23,227 nt of DNA from JAWAPU01 sp038894275 (GCA_038894275.1 JAWAPU010000002.1:1-23227); one strand, 5' to 3'. Positions 16,301 through 23,227 are shown, counted from the first letter of the stretch. The notes: generated by a model not told the origin, from the letters alone. Numbers and translations: made by a program.

Positions 16301-18425
16301 CTCTTCTCAAGGGTGTAATGACATAAATCGAGATGGTATTTGTGACTCTCCTTATATTTTCAGCGAAGGACGTGGAATAGATTACTTGCCATGGATGTGC
16401 CCCGATGGTTGGATTGGTGGCCAGAAATTATTCTATCTAGATGCTGATAAAGATGGCTTTGGCACGCCAACTTTCTCTATTTGTGCAGCCACACAACCAG
16501 AAAATTATGTTGATAATGCTGATGATTGTGACGATACAAATCCTGAAATAAACCCAAATGCTATAGCAGGAACGATTTTATCGTTAAATGGAACAAAAGT
16601 AGAAAATAGTGAATGGTATAAAACAAATGTTGAGGTCAAACTTTCGCCAAGTAATTGCGTGCCCGCGCAAATTTATTATCGTTTAAATAACGGATCAGAA
16701 ACTACCTATACAACTCCGTTTACAATTTCTGCGGAAGGAGATAATATCTTAGAGTATTGGTCTGTTGGCGAAACTCCAAAACTCGCACACATTTTAATAG
16801 ATAAAAGTCCGCCTAGCACGACTGCGGAAATTTTTGGAGAAAAAGAAGATTATCCATATGCGAATTGGTACAAAGATAATGCAACTATTAATTTAATTGC
16901 GACAGATTCAGGCTCAGGAGTTTTAGCAACCTATTATTGTACAGATCAAAATAATGTTTGCACCCCAAACATAGAAGGAAATTCCCTTTTGTTAAATAAA
17001 AAAGGTCAAAATTATGTCCGTTTCCGTTCTGTAGATAAGGCAGGTTACCTAGAAAATATTAAGAGTGCATTTGCTTTAATTGACAAAGATACAGATAATG
17101 ATGGCATTTATGACAATTTTGACAGATGTGTGAACACCCTTTCTAATAAACTCGTAGACCAAAATGGATGTTCGCAAGAACAAGTAGACTCTGATTTAGA
17201 TATGATTTGCGATCCTTGGGTCTACTTTGCAACATCTTGGTGTAATGGATCGGACCTCTGTCCAAATACACCTCTTAATAAACTCGTAGACCAAAATGGA
17301 TGTTCGCAAGAACAAGTAGACTCTGATTTAGATATGATTTGCGATCCTTGGGTCAACTTTGCAACATCTTGGTGTAACGGATCTGATGTTTGCCCAGACA
17401 CAAAAGGCGAAGTAGAATATTCTGGTTGTCCATTTGCTGATTTAACTAACGTGTACTTACACATAGTAGATCAGCAAAAAGCAGGCATTTGCGGATATAA
17501 GCCGGATAGCAAACAAGCATTAGATTCCTGCACGCAACCATTGCCGAATGTCTTAGTTAAAATTTACGATAGGGAAGATCCTGCGTTTATAGCAGCATAT
17601 GGCTCAAAGAAGCCTGACAGAAAGCTATATGATGTTATATATGAAAGTAATCTCGCTTTGGTAGGAAGCTGCATAACGAATTCTTCCGGCTCGTGTCTTG
17701 CTCCGGAAGCAAAGCCAGGCAAGTTTTTGGTTCTAGCAAAACTATATGACAAACGAAATGGAGTTTCAATATATGCTGGAAAAATAAAGAACTTCAAGGA
17801 AAAAGTAATAAAAGAATTCAATGAAGAAGAAGACGATAACGATATAGATATTAATGAACCGACCATAAAAAATACTTTAAAAACAAAGAATATACGATTT
17901 GTAGAAATTATAAAGAAAGATGGTTCTGTAAAGTACGAAGCAGGCGATAGATTGGTTGTGCCAGGCTCGGTTTTGACAATAGATATGCTCGACACTACTT
18001 TATGGACAGATACGACTGAACTATACCCATTCATATTTACATCGGACAGCGATTGGACGGTAGATGTTTGTATGAATTTGCAACCTGGTTATGTCTTAGA
18101 AGGCATTTTTGACATGGACGGTTCGCTAATCGCCACAAATTCTTGCGTACAAACCTTTGTCTCAAACGAACAAAAAATATTGTTATTTTCACTTAAAGAG
18201 ATAAGTAGTCCTGAACCAGATTTTAAAGTAGCTATGACTATTAAAAACAAAAAAACTGGTAAAACGCAAAAAATAGAAAAGGATGTTAAGGGAAAACGAG
18301 TGCATAAAGAAAAAACCAGAGAACCTAAAAAGCCAGAAATAGCACCGAAAAAGAAAAATAGTTTTGATATTGTTGGTTTCGCAGTAGCCGATTTTTTTAG
18401 ATTTTTCTTCAATTATCTTTTTTGA
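13314..18425 (+). CDS. Giant secreted multidomain surface protein (DUF2341, LamG, Ig, NosD beta-helix, MopE/TSP3-like repeats)
   Basis: 1703 residues with a signal peptide (1-29, ending AAFA). The domains are, in order: DUF2341 (about 35-150, YQVSFNLTYD...IPYWIEE); a jelly-roll, lectin-like region (about 155-320); a LamG/concanavalin-like domain (about 333-536, LVYWWPGDGNAKD, IDEVSIYNRALSAEEI); and a putative Ig domain (about 541-621, LPPGLELSNGVISGTP). A NosD-type right-handed beta-helix follows (about 623-1029, ITLDGNGHKI, GGNYWSNY). Then a MopE-like metal-binding motif (about 1040-1083, FYLDADKDGFG, DDCDDTNPEINP), Ig-like segments, and thrombospondin-3-like calcium repeats (about 1258-1373) that include a 44-residue perfect-phase duplication. 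The C-terminal part ends in a Lys-rich linker and a hydrophobic IVGFAVADFFRFFFNYLF. It is probably a glycan-binding or adhesive surface protein; catalysis by the beta-helix cannot be judged. The stop is TGA followed at once by in-frame TAG. Confidence 0.88.
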   Translation: MATTSKLKSFFLLLAVFCAQMFFVQAAFAQFDPSNWNYNKTFFVNNPNSNNLMDYQVSFNLTYDTRMQLDFSDIRFTDFNGYEIPYWIEEKQDGSWAKVWLKIPFMPANNITNFTCYFGNKTPVSSASNGGAVFEFFDDFNDGILNTSKWTGDVNATELNGVLRIRQNYTTSGNYPHAIYSIRNNFSDYVMETKARSLGGADICPHLLLKWRYSGTGALNDAGFRNCSKNDIYFYDGQERANVEAKPIALNTFYFMQLILNGNSISFYVKNLQTGNSSSTSYTGISTTPGSVGMTTWTYNNTAEFDYVLVRKYAPIEPKVLESMPTCVISPTGLVYWWPGDGNAKDIWDNNPGTLYNGATFTPGKVGQAFSFDGVDDYFISSSNISITGNQPRTLEFWVKPRTVSNEQYLGGWGDNCNGSYLGHMFALAISPQGKWFIWGCGNDYTTNTLAQANTWQHIALVYTGAYIQLYVNGGLREQAQKNYATTQSLFVLGKNPLPHFTYYFDGEIDEVSIYNRALSAEEIRAIYEASYLGKCKTVKIITQTLPSATVNESYSTALAAVGGTSPYEWSIVDGSLPPGLELSNGVISGTPEAEGEYYFTVQVQDGSGSTDQKNLSIGVNLIGCGSRILENNTYIKLYSDIGPCSGDGIYLGGENITLDGNGHKIFGSGSWGVSLSKNNIVKNLVIINFKSGVRVGENSKVLNTTILNVSYQGILITGSGVSAENNNIFCQSDSCLGIYLQSSAINTFISNNKIFNSRQGITLPDKNNNTRIINNSITSKFTFGDCGPPAAVVTGIEINPFDPYFSSNNLISNNTISISASCTTGTVIVKGISMRNSKNTTLAENSLLYNNASCGYATGCEAYVHGISLTNVSDSLISKNALGPNYVACSGSGCVKRSYGLILDNSSKNTVYNNDFISNQYGLKLINGANNNLIFSNTFTSNVYGLDIDHLSYYNTIYNNNFIGSSAWQAAAWGETNSFNTTLPLGGNYWSNYATSSQGCNDINRDGICDSPYIFSEGRGIDYLPWMCPDGWIGGQKLFYLDADKDGFGTPTFSICAATQPENYVDNADDCDDTNPEINPNAIAGTILSLNGTKVENSEWYKTNVEVKLSPSNCVPAQIYYRLNNGSETTYTTPFTISAEGDNILEYWSVGETPKLAHILIDKSPPSTTAEIFGEKEDYPYANWYKDNATINLIATDSGSGVLATYYCTDQNNVCTPNIEGNSLLLNKKGQNYVRFRSVDKAGYLENIKSAFALIDKDTDNDGIYDNFDRCVNTLSNKLVDQNGCSQEQVDSDLDMICDPWVYFATSWCNGSDLCPNTPLNKLVDQNGCSQEQVDSDLDMICDPWVNFATSWCNGSDVCPDTKGEVEYSGCPFADLTNVYLHIVDQQKAGICGYKPDSKQALDSCTQPLPNVLVKIYDREDPAFIAAYGSKKPDRKLYDVIYESNLALVGSCITNSSGSCLAPEAKPGKFLVLAKLYDKRNGVSIYAGKIKNFKEKVIKEFNEEEDDNDIDINEPTIKNTLKTKNIRFVEIIKKDGSVKYEAGDRLVVPGSVLTIDMLDTTLWTDTTELYPFIFTSDSDWTVDVCMNLQPGYVLEGIFDMDGSLIATNSCVQTFVSNEQKILLFSLKEISSPEPDFKVAMTIKNKKTGKTQKIEKDVKGKRVHKEKTREPKKPEIAPKKKNSFDIVGFAVADFFRFFFNYLF
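17144..17407 (+). repeat. Tandem 132-bp duplication inside the giant surface gene
   Basis: Copy 1 is 17144-17275 and copy 2 is 17276-17407. The first 79 bases are identical (17144-17222 against 17276-17354), then scattered substitutions appear (T/A at 17223/17355). The unit encodes 44 residues with an Asp-rich calcium-type loop (QVDSDLDMICDPW) and a Cys pair (SWCNGSDLCPNT), so the duplication keeps the frame. Confidence 0.9.
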
Positions 18426-18428
18426 TAG
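18423..18428 (+). other. Tandem stop codons TGA-TAG
   Basis: The frame of the giant surface protein ends TTT TGA TAG. It is the only complete gene here whose first stop is TGA, and a TAG backs it up directly. Confidence 0.9.
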
Positions 18429-18440
18429 CTTAAGAAATAC

Positions 18441-18450
18441 ATTTATAAAT
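18441..18450 (+). promoter_or_regulatory. TATA box of the glyS operon
   Basis: ATTTATAAAT lies 21-30 nt before the ATG at 18471. No Shine-Dalgarno site is present, so the mRNA is probably leaderless. Confidence 0.55.
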
Positions 18451-18470
18451 TTGAATTTTCTTCCAAAATT

Positions 18471-19943
18471 ATGCTTTACGAAAAAATAATCGATTTGGCG
18501 TTAAGGAGAAGTTTTTTCTTTCCAACCGCAGAGCTTTATGGCTCTTTATCAGGTTTTTATGATTATGGACCTTATGGAGTTGCTCTCAAGCAAAATTTTA
18601 TTAATTTGTGGAGAAAAGAAATTGTTCAAAAAAGTGGTGCTTTAGAGATTGATGGCGCAAACATTTTACCAGAATCGGTTTTTAAAGCATCAGGTCATTT
18701 AGAACACTTTAAGGATCCTGTTGTTGAATGCCAAAAATGTAAAGCACTTTTTAGAGCCGATAAATTATTGGAGGAAAATCTCAAAAAACAAATTCCTGAA
18801 AATTTAAGCGAAGAGCAGTTTGATGAGTTAATTAAAAATATAAAATTAAAATGCCCAAAGTGCAAAGGATCTTTAGGTCCTGTTAAAAAATTAAATTTGA
18901 TGTTTGTTTTTCAAATAGGGCATAAAGATGAAGAAAAAGCAGGGCTTAGACCCGAAACCTGCCAAAATATTTTTATTAATTTTTCAAGAATTTACAAAAC
19001 TTGCAGAATAAATTTACCGATCGGAATTGCGCAAGTTGGGAAAGCGTTTAGAAAAGAAATTTCACCAAGGCAAGGATTATTAAGACAAAGAGAATTTTGG
19101 CAAGCAGAACTAGAAGTTTTTTTTAACCCCAAAAATAAAGAATTTGGCAAATATGAAGATTATAAAAACTACGAGATACAATTACAACCCCTAAATCTAA
19201 ACGAGCCAAAAAAAATTAAATTAAAAGACGCATTAGATAAAAAATTACTTCCAAATAAATTAATAGCTTATTATCTTGCACTCCTACAAAATTTTTATGA
19301 AAATTTAGGCCTTAAAAATTTTAGATTTAGAGAACTTTCTAGTGAAGAAAAAGCGTTCTACGCAATCGCCGCATGGGATTTCGAAGTCAAAACCGAACAA
19401 GGCTGGCTAGAATTAGTCGCTTGTAATTATAGAGGAGATCATGATTTAAAGAGCCATTCTCTAGGAAGCAAAGAAGATTTAAAGGTTATGGATGGAAATG
19501 AAAAAATATTGCCCCATGTTTTTGAATTGTCGATGGGTATTGATAGGAGTATTTATGTGATTTTAGAACAGAGTTATGAAGACGAGAAAAAAGAGGACAG
19601 GATTGTATTACATTTAAAACCTTTTTTAGCCCCTGTTTTTGTCCAAGTTTGTCCTTTAGTAAATAAAGATGGCTTGCCCGAATTAGCAAAAAAAATATTT
19701 TCATCTCTGAATTCTTGTTATTATTGTATTTATGACGATTCCGGTTCGATAGGCAAACGTTATAGAAGAGCAGATGAAATTGGCGTACCTTATGTTATTA
19801 CAACAGATTATGAAAGTAAAGAAAACGCAACAGTAACTATTAGAGAAAGAGACAGTATGAAACAAAAAAGAGTAAAGATTTCTGACTTACCAACCATCCT
19901 TTATAATTTGTATTTAGGAGAGCCTTTCGAAAACGTAAAATAA
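18471..19943 (+). CDS. glyS: Glycyl-tRNA synthetase (archaeal/eukaryotic class II type)
   Basis: This 490-residue class II synthetase charges tRNA-Gly with glycine using ATP. The N-terminal ELYGSLSGFYDYGPYGVALK is the family hallmark. Cys87/Cys90 and Cys128/Cys131 (CQKC, CPKC) form a zinc ribbon. Motif 2 is seen in RPETCQ (160-165) and FRKEISPRQGLLRQREF (193-209), and motif 3 in ELSMGIDRS (352-360). The anticodon-binding domain fills the C-terminal third (PVFVQVCPL, DDSGSIGKRYRRADEIGVPY). It is shorter than most archaeal homologues (about 570 aa), in keeping with a reduced genome; the catalytic motifs are intact. It begins a small operon, with the DUF167 gene starting 1 nt after its stop. Confidence 0.95.
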   Translation: MLYEKIIDLALRRSFFFPTAELYGSLSGFYDYGPYGVALKQNFINLWRKEIVQKSGALEIDGANILPESVFKASGHLEHFKDPVVECQKCKALFRADKLLEENLKKQIPENLSEEQFDELIKNIKLKCPKCKGSLGPVKKLNLMFVFQIGHKDEEKAGLRPETCQNIFINFSRIYKTCRINLPIGIAQVGKAFRKEISPRQGLLRQREFWQAELEVFFNPKNKEFGKYEDYKNYEIQLQPLNLNEPKKIKLKDALDKKLLPNKLIAYYLALLQNFYENLGLKNFRFRELSSEEKAFYAIAAWDFEVKTEQGWLELVACNYRGDHDLKSHSLGSKEDLKVMDGNEKILPHVFELSMGIDRSIYVILEQSYEDEKKEDRIVLHLKPFLAPVFVQVCPLVNKDGLPELAKKIFSSLNSCYYCIYDDSGSIGKRYRRADEIGVPYVITTDYESKENATVTIRERDSMKQKRVKISDLPTILYNLYLGEPFENVK

Positions 19944-19944
19944 A

Positions 19945-20157
19945 ATGCGTGTATTAGTTAAAGTAATACCAAATTCAAAAAAGAATGAAGTGATCCAAAA
20001 AAATTCTAATGAACTTATAGTAAAAGTTAAAAGTCCACCGGAAAAGGGTAAAGCAAATAAGGAACTAATTAAACTTTTAAGCAATTATTTTAATAAAAAT
20101 GTTGCTTTAGTTTCAGGAGAAACTAGTAAATATAAAATTATAGAAATTTTAACGTAG
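19945..20157 (+). CDS. DUF167/YggU-family small protein
   Basis: The 70-residue product shows the DUF167 signature KVKSPPEKGKANKELIKLLS, preceded by a beta strand (RVLVKVIPNSKKNEV) and followed by VALVSGETSKYKIIEI. The biochemical role of this widespread family is not established. The ATG is 1 nt after the TAA of glyS, so the two are almost certainly co-transcribed, and translation is probably coupled. It is slightly shorter than many homologues (about 90-100 aa) but includes the whole core. The stop is TAG. Confidence 0.88.
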   Translation: MRVLVKVIPNSKKNEVIQKNSNELIVKVKSPPEKGKANKELIKLLSNYFNKNVALVSGETSKYKIIEILT

Positions 20158-20182
20158 CAATTTTCAGCTATTTGAAAATTAG

Positions 20183-20193
20183 AAATATTTAAA
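20183..20193 (+). promoter_or_regulatory. TATA-like box of the aEF-2 gene
   Basis: AAATATTTAAA lies 24-34 nt upstream of the ATG at 20217. There is no Shine-Dalgarno site in the short region before the start, so leaderless transcription is likely. Confidence 0.45.
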
Positions 20194-20216
20194 AATCTTA
20201 AAAAAAGCTTTTCGGA

Positions 20217-22409
20217 ATGGTTGCGATTAAAGATTTAGCAGCAAAAGTTCAAGAATTAATGCATAAGCCAGAAAGAATAAGAAATATAGGTACATGCGCA
20301 CACATTGATCATGGCAAAACCACTTTATCCGATAATTTATTAGCTGGGGCCGGTCTTATTTCTGAGGAACTAGCAGGGCAAATTCAAGCTTTAGATTACG
20401 ATCCTCAAGAAAAGGCACGAGGGATTACAATTAATGCTGCAAATGTTTCCATGATTCACATAGATGAACACGGAAACGAATATCTTATTAATTTGATAGA
20501 TACTCCTGGCCACGTAGATTTTGGTGGAGAAGTTACAAGAGCGATGCGTGTAATCGATTGCGCAATTGTTTTAGTGGACGCAGTAGAATCTATTATGCCA
20601 CAAACAGAAACAGTATTAAGGCAGGCGTTACGAGAAGGTGTTAAGCCTGTTCTTTTTATAAACAAAGTTGATAGGCTAATTAAAGAACTTAAACTTCCTC
20701 CTGAAAAAATGTTAGAACGTTTTACGCAAATAATATTCCAAGTTAACAAATTAATCCGTTCTTTAGCACCATCCCAATTTAAAGAAAGTTGGCAAGTTTC
20801 TGTGCAAAATGGCACTGTTTGTTTCGGCTCTGCGAAACATAGATGGGCTTTATCAATTCCGTACATGAAAAAAAAGAACTTTACTTTAAAGCAAGTTGTA
20901 GAAGCGTATCAAAGTGATGCGTGGATGCAATTAGGCAGGCACATTCCTCTTCACGAAGCTGTGTTAGATATGATAGTTAAACATGCGCCAAATCCTATAG
21001 AAGCACAAAAATATCGAATTCCTATTATTTGGCATGGTGAAGTAGAATCTGAAGTGGGTAAGGATTTGTTAACATGCAATTCAAAAGGGCAACCAGTGTT
21101 TGTTGTTACAAAAGTTATCATAGACCCACAAGCAGGCGAAATTTTCACGGGAAGGCTTTTTTCGGGAACACTTTCTAAAGGTGTCGAATTATACTTGAAT
21201 ACGGCTAAAGCAAAAGAAAAAGTTCAGCAACTTTTTATTTATAAAGGCGCAAATAGAATACCTATAGAAAGCGCCCTTGCTGGAAATATAATCGGCGTTG
21301 TTGGTTTGAAATCTGCAAGTTCTGGAGAAACTTGCTCTACTATAGAAATAACGCCTTTTGAAGCGATAAAACATCTTTTTGAACCTGTAGTTACAAAAGC
21401 TATTGAACCAAAAAATCCCAAAGATTTACCAAAGTTAATAGAAGTTTTAAAAGATATTGCAAAACAAGACCCAACTATTGCAGTAGAAATTAATGAAGAA
21501 ACTGGAGAAAATTTAATATCTGGTTTAGGAGAATTGCATTTAGAGATTTGGGAGTACAGAATTATTCATGATAAAAATTTAGATATTGTGATATCTCCAC
21601 CGATTGTTGTTTATAGAGAAACAATAAAACAGGCAGCAGGGCCTGTTGAAGGAAAATCGCCAAATAGACATAATAAATTATACGTAACTGTTAAACCTTT
21701 AGAAGAGAGCGTAGCTACAGCAATAAAAGAGGGAAGAATTCCAGAAATAAAAATAAAAAAGAAAAAGAAAGAAATAGAGGACGCTTTAATCGAAGCGGGT
21801 TTAGATAAAGAAGAGGCAAAAAAAGTTGTTGAAATTTACAAAGGAAACCTTTTGATAGACAATACTCGTGGAATAGTTCATATTGGCGAAATTATGGAAA
21901 TGGTAATGACAGCATTTGAAGAGATTTGCAAAGCAGGTCCAGCATGCAAAGAACCATGTTTTGGGTTAAAAGTAATTTTAGACGATGCAAAATTACATGA
22001 AGATGCAATTCACAGAGGACCTGGTCAAATGATTCCTTGTATGAGACAAGCAATTACGAATGCAATGTTAACGGGAGGAGTAGTACTATTTGAGCCAAAA
22101 CAAATAATTAGAATAGACATACCTTCAGAATATATTAACGAAACAAGTAAACTTATTAGTGGTAGAAGAGGTGAATTATTGGAAATTAATCAAGAAGAAG
22201 TCGCCACAGTAATTAAAGCAAAATTGCCTGTTTCAGAAATGTTCGGCTTTACAGCAGCGCTACGTTCAGCTACTTCTGGAAGAGGAGCCTGGTTTTTAGT
22301 GGATCAAATATTTGAAAAATTGCCTTCAGATCTACAAATGTCTACTATTTTGAAATTAAGAGAAAGAAAAGGTTTGTCAAAAGAACTTCCAAAACCTGTT
22401 TTTGACTAG
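20217..22409 (+). CDS. fusA: Archaeal translation elongation factor 2 (aEF-2)
   Basis: This 730-residue GTPase drives translocation of the ribosome, and the length is full for aEF-2. GTP-binding motifs: G1 AHIDHGKTT (28-36), switch RGITI (68-72), G3 DTPGH (95-99) and G4 NKVD (149-152). Domains II-V follow, with VEINEETGENLISGLGELHLEIW typical of domain III. The domain IV tip LHEDAIHRGPGQMIP places the diphthamide-acceptor histidine at residue 599, so the target of diphthamide modification is kept. The gene is followed after 44 nt by the aEF-1alpha gene, the common archaeal fusA-tuf order. The ribosomal protein genes rps12 and rps7, often upstream in archaea, are absent here; a DUF167 gene lies there instead. 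The stop is TAG. Confidence 0.97.
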   Translation: MVAIKDLAAKVQELMHKPERIRNIGTCAHIDHGKTTLSDNLLAGAGLISEELAGQIQALDYDPQEKARGITINAANVSMIHIDEHGNEYLINLIDTPGHVDFGGEVTRAMRVIDCAIVLVDAVESIMPQTETVLRQALREGVKPVLFINKVDRLIKELKLPPEKMLERFTQIIFQVNKLIRSLAPSQFKESWQVSVQNGTVCFGSAKHRWALSIPYMKKKNFTLKQVVEAYQSDAWMQLGRHIPLHEAVLDMIVKHAPNPIEAQKYRIPIIWHGEVESEVGKDLLTCNSKGQPVFVVTKVIIDPQAGEIFTGRLFSGTLSKGVELYLNTAKAKEKVQQLFIYKGANRIPIESALAGNIIGVVGLKSASSGETCSTIEITPFEAIKHLFEPVVTKAIEPKNPKDLPKLIEVLKDIAKQDPTIAVEINEETGENLISGLGELHLEIWEYRIIHDKNLDIVISPPIVVYRETIKQAAGPVEGKSPNRHNKLYVTVKPLEESVATAIKEGRIPEIKIKKKKKEIEDALIEAGLDKEEAKKVVEIYKGNLLIDNTRGIVHIGEIMEMVMTAFEEICKAGPACKEPCFGLKVILDDAKLHEDAIHRGPGQMIPCMRQAITNAMLTGGVVLFEPKQIIRIDIPSEYINETSKLISGRRGELLEINQEEVATVIKAKLPVSEMFGFTAALRSATSGRGAWFLVDQIFEKLPSDLQMSTILKLRERKGLSKELPKPVFD

Positions 22410-22416
22410 CGAAAGG

Positions 22417-22448
22417 CTTAAAAATTTTCATTTTAAAACAAAGGTGAC
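22417..22448 (+). promoter_or_regulatory. TATA-like box and Shine-Dalgarno site of the aEF-1alpha gene
   Basis: CTTAAAAATT at 22417-22426 is TATA-like, and AAGGTGAC at 22441-22448 is a ribosome-binding site 5 nt before the ATG at 22454. The gene may therefore have its own promoter in addition to readthrough from fusA. Confidence 0.4.
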
Positions 22449-22453
22449 TAAAA

Positions 22454-23227
22454 ATGGCACGCGGAAAACCTCACTTAAATTTGGTCGTCATAGGTCATGT
22501 GGACCATGGAAAATCGACAACAGTAGGTAGAATACTGTATAACTCTGGTAAACTTAGCGAAAAAGAATTAGCAGACTTGAAAAAATTAGCACAAGAATTA
22601 GGAAAGCCTGGATTTGAATTTGCATTTGTAATGGATAAAGTTAAAGAAGAGCGAGAAAGAGGAGTTACCATTGATTTAAGTTATCAGGAATTCGAAACTC
22701 AAAAATACTACTTTTCTATAATAGATGCGCCAGGTCATAAAGACTTTATCAAAAATATGATCACTGGAACCTCTCAAGCAGACGCAGCAGTTTTAGTAGT
22801 TTCTGCAAATCCTGGAGAAGGTGTAATGGAACAAACAAAAGAACATGCCTTCTTAGCAAAAACTCTTGGTGTTGGTCAAATAATTGTTGCAATAAATAAA
22901 ATGGATATGGCTAATTACGACGAGAAACGGTATAACGAAGTTAAAGCAGATATAGAAAAACTATTGAAAACAATAGGTTACGACATTACTAAAGTTCAAA
23001 TAATTCCTATTTCTGCAATGGATGGTGAAAATATCGATAAACCACCTACAAAAATGCCGTGGTATAAAGGACCGACATTAATTGCGGCATTTGATTTATT
23101 AAATCCACCAGAGAAGCCAATAAACTTGCCTTTAAGAATGCCAATACAAGATGTATATTCTATAACCGGTGTAGGAACGGTACCTGTAGGAAGAGTGGAA
23201 ACAGGCATTTTAAAAGTAAATGATAAA
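22454..23227 (+). CDS. tuf: Translation elongation factor 1-alpha (aEF-1A), 5' part
   Basis: The first 258 codons are in the window, and the frame is open to the edge. It is the GTPase that brings aminoacyl-tRNA to the ribosome. Motifs: G1 GHVDHGKST (residues 14-22), the ERERGVTIDLSY switch region, G3 DAPGHKDF, NMITGTSQADAAVLVV, and G4 NKMD. Then ISAMDGENI and the start of domain II (PLRMPIQDVYSITGVGTVPVGRVETG). The start is fixed by the Shine-Dalgarno site and by the conserved N-terminus (ARGKPHLNLVVIGHVDHGK). The remaining roughly 40 percent lies outside the window. Confidence 0.96.
   Translation, partial: MARGKPHLNLVVIGHVDHGKSTTVGRILYNSGKLSEKELADLKKLAQELGKPGFEFAFVMDKVKEERERGVTIDLSYQEFETQKYYFSIIDAPGHKDFIKNMITGTSQADAAVLVVSANPGEGVMEQTKEHAFLAKTLGVGQIIVAINKMDMANYDEKRYNEVKADIEKLLKTIGYDITKVQIIPISAMDGENIDKPPTKMPWYKGPTLIAAFDLLNPPEKPINLPLRMPIQDVYSITGVGTVPVGRVETGILKVNDK

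Noticed and set aside
15180..16400. Possible CRISPR-like or repetitive DNA in the AAT/AAC-rich stretch
   Set aside because: The repetition is at protein level (beta-helix turns rich in Asn) with no exact direct repeats or spacers.
17564..18034. 156-residue minus-strand frame
   Set aside because: It is antisense to the giant surface gene, Ser/Phe-rich in a way typical of the complement of Glu/Lys-rich coding sequence.
20456..20866. 136-residue minus-strand frame
   Set aside because: It lies antisense to the GTPase domain of aEF-2, where codon use creates spurious open frames.
1..23227. tRNA or rRNA genes, insertion sequences, CRISPR arrays
   Set aside because: Intergenic gaps are all under about 100 nt, and none shows a cloverleaf, inverted terminal repeats, a transposase motif or regular repeats.

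Overview
The window is AT-rich and gene-dense, with no gap over about 100 bases between genes. It looks like the genome of a small archaeon. The evidence is an archaeal-type elongation factor 2 with the diphthamide loop, an archaeal EF-1alpha, an archaeal/eukaryotic-type glycyl-tRNA synthetase, an archaeal two-domain tRNA-splicing endonuclease, and archaeal TATA boxes 22-35 nt upstream of many starts. The shortened housekeeping proteins and many secreted proteins with CARDB/NEW3-like domains suggest a DPANN lineage of the Woesearchaeota/Pacearchaeota kind. That placement is an inference.

Layout. (1) Positions 1-887 hold two unrecognised minus-strand genes; the first runs off the window edge. 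(2) Positions 981-11733 are a cell-surface block, all on the plus strand: a signal-peptide/C-anchored Ig-like protein; a coiled-coil P/Q-rich soluble protein; a tight run of four genes (3847-8836) encoding an unknown soluble protein, an N-anchored exoprotein, and two paralogous secreted Ig-like proteins with C-terminal anchors; a small glycine-rich membrane protein; and a protein with five Ig-like repeats, a membrane segment and a charged cytoplasmic tail. (3) Positions 11730-13271 hold two divergent tRNA-maturation genes, RNase Z and the tRNA-splicing endonuclease, separated by a 39-nt double promoter. The endonuclease frame carries an in-frame UGA, yet everything after it is conserved. (4) Positions 13314-18425 encode a 1703-residue secreted mosaic protein (DUF2341, LamG, putative Ig, NosD-type beta-helix, MopE-like and thrombospondin-3-like repeats). 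(5) Positions 18471-23227 are a translation block: glycyl-tRNA synthetase, a DUF167 protein, aEF-2 and the start of aEF-1alpha.

The surface genes look like parts of one envelope or adhesion apparatus. Three of them share the same two-domain module and end in a transmembrane helix with a short basic tail, and their genes are co-directional and partly translationally coupled. The function is unknown; contact with a host or partner cell is a reasonable guess for a DPANN archaeon, but nothing in the sequence proves it.

The most striking single item is the UGA codon in the endonuclease gene. It fits with stop usage across the window: of 15 complete frames, 11 end in TAA and three in TAG. The only one ending in TGA, that of the giant protein, is followed directly by an in-frame TAG. 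This could mean UGA readthrough or rare recoding, or simply a sequencing error or recent nonsense mutation in a genome that rarely uses TGA.
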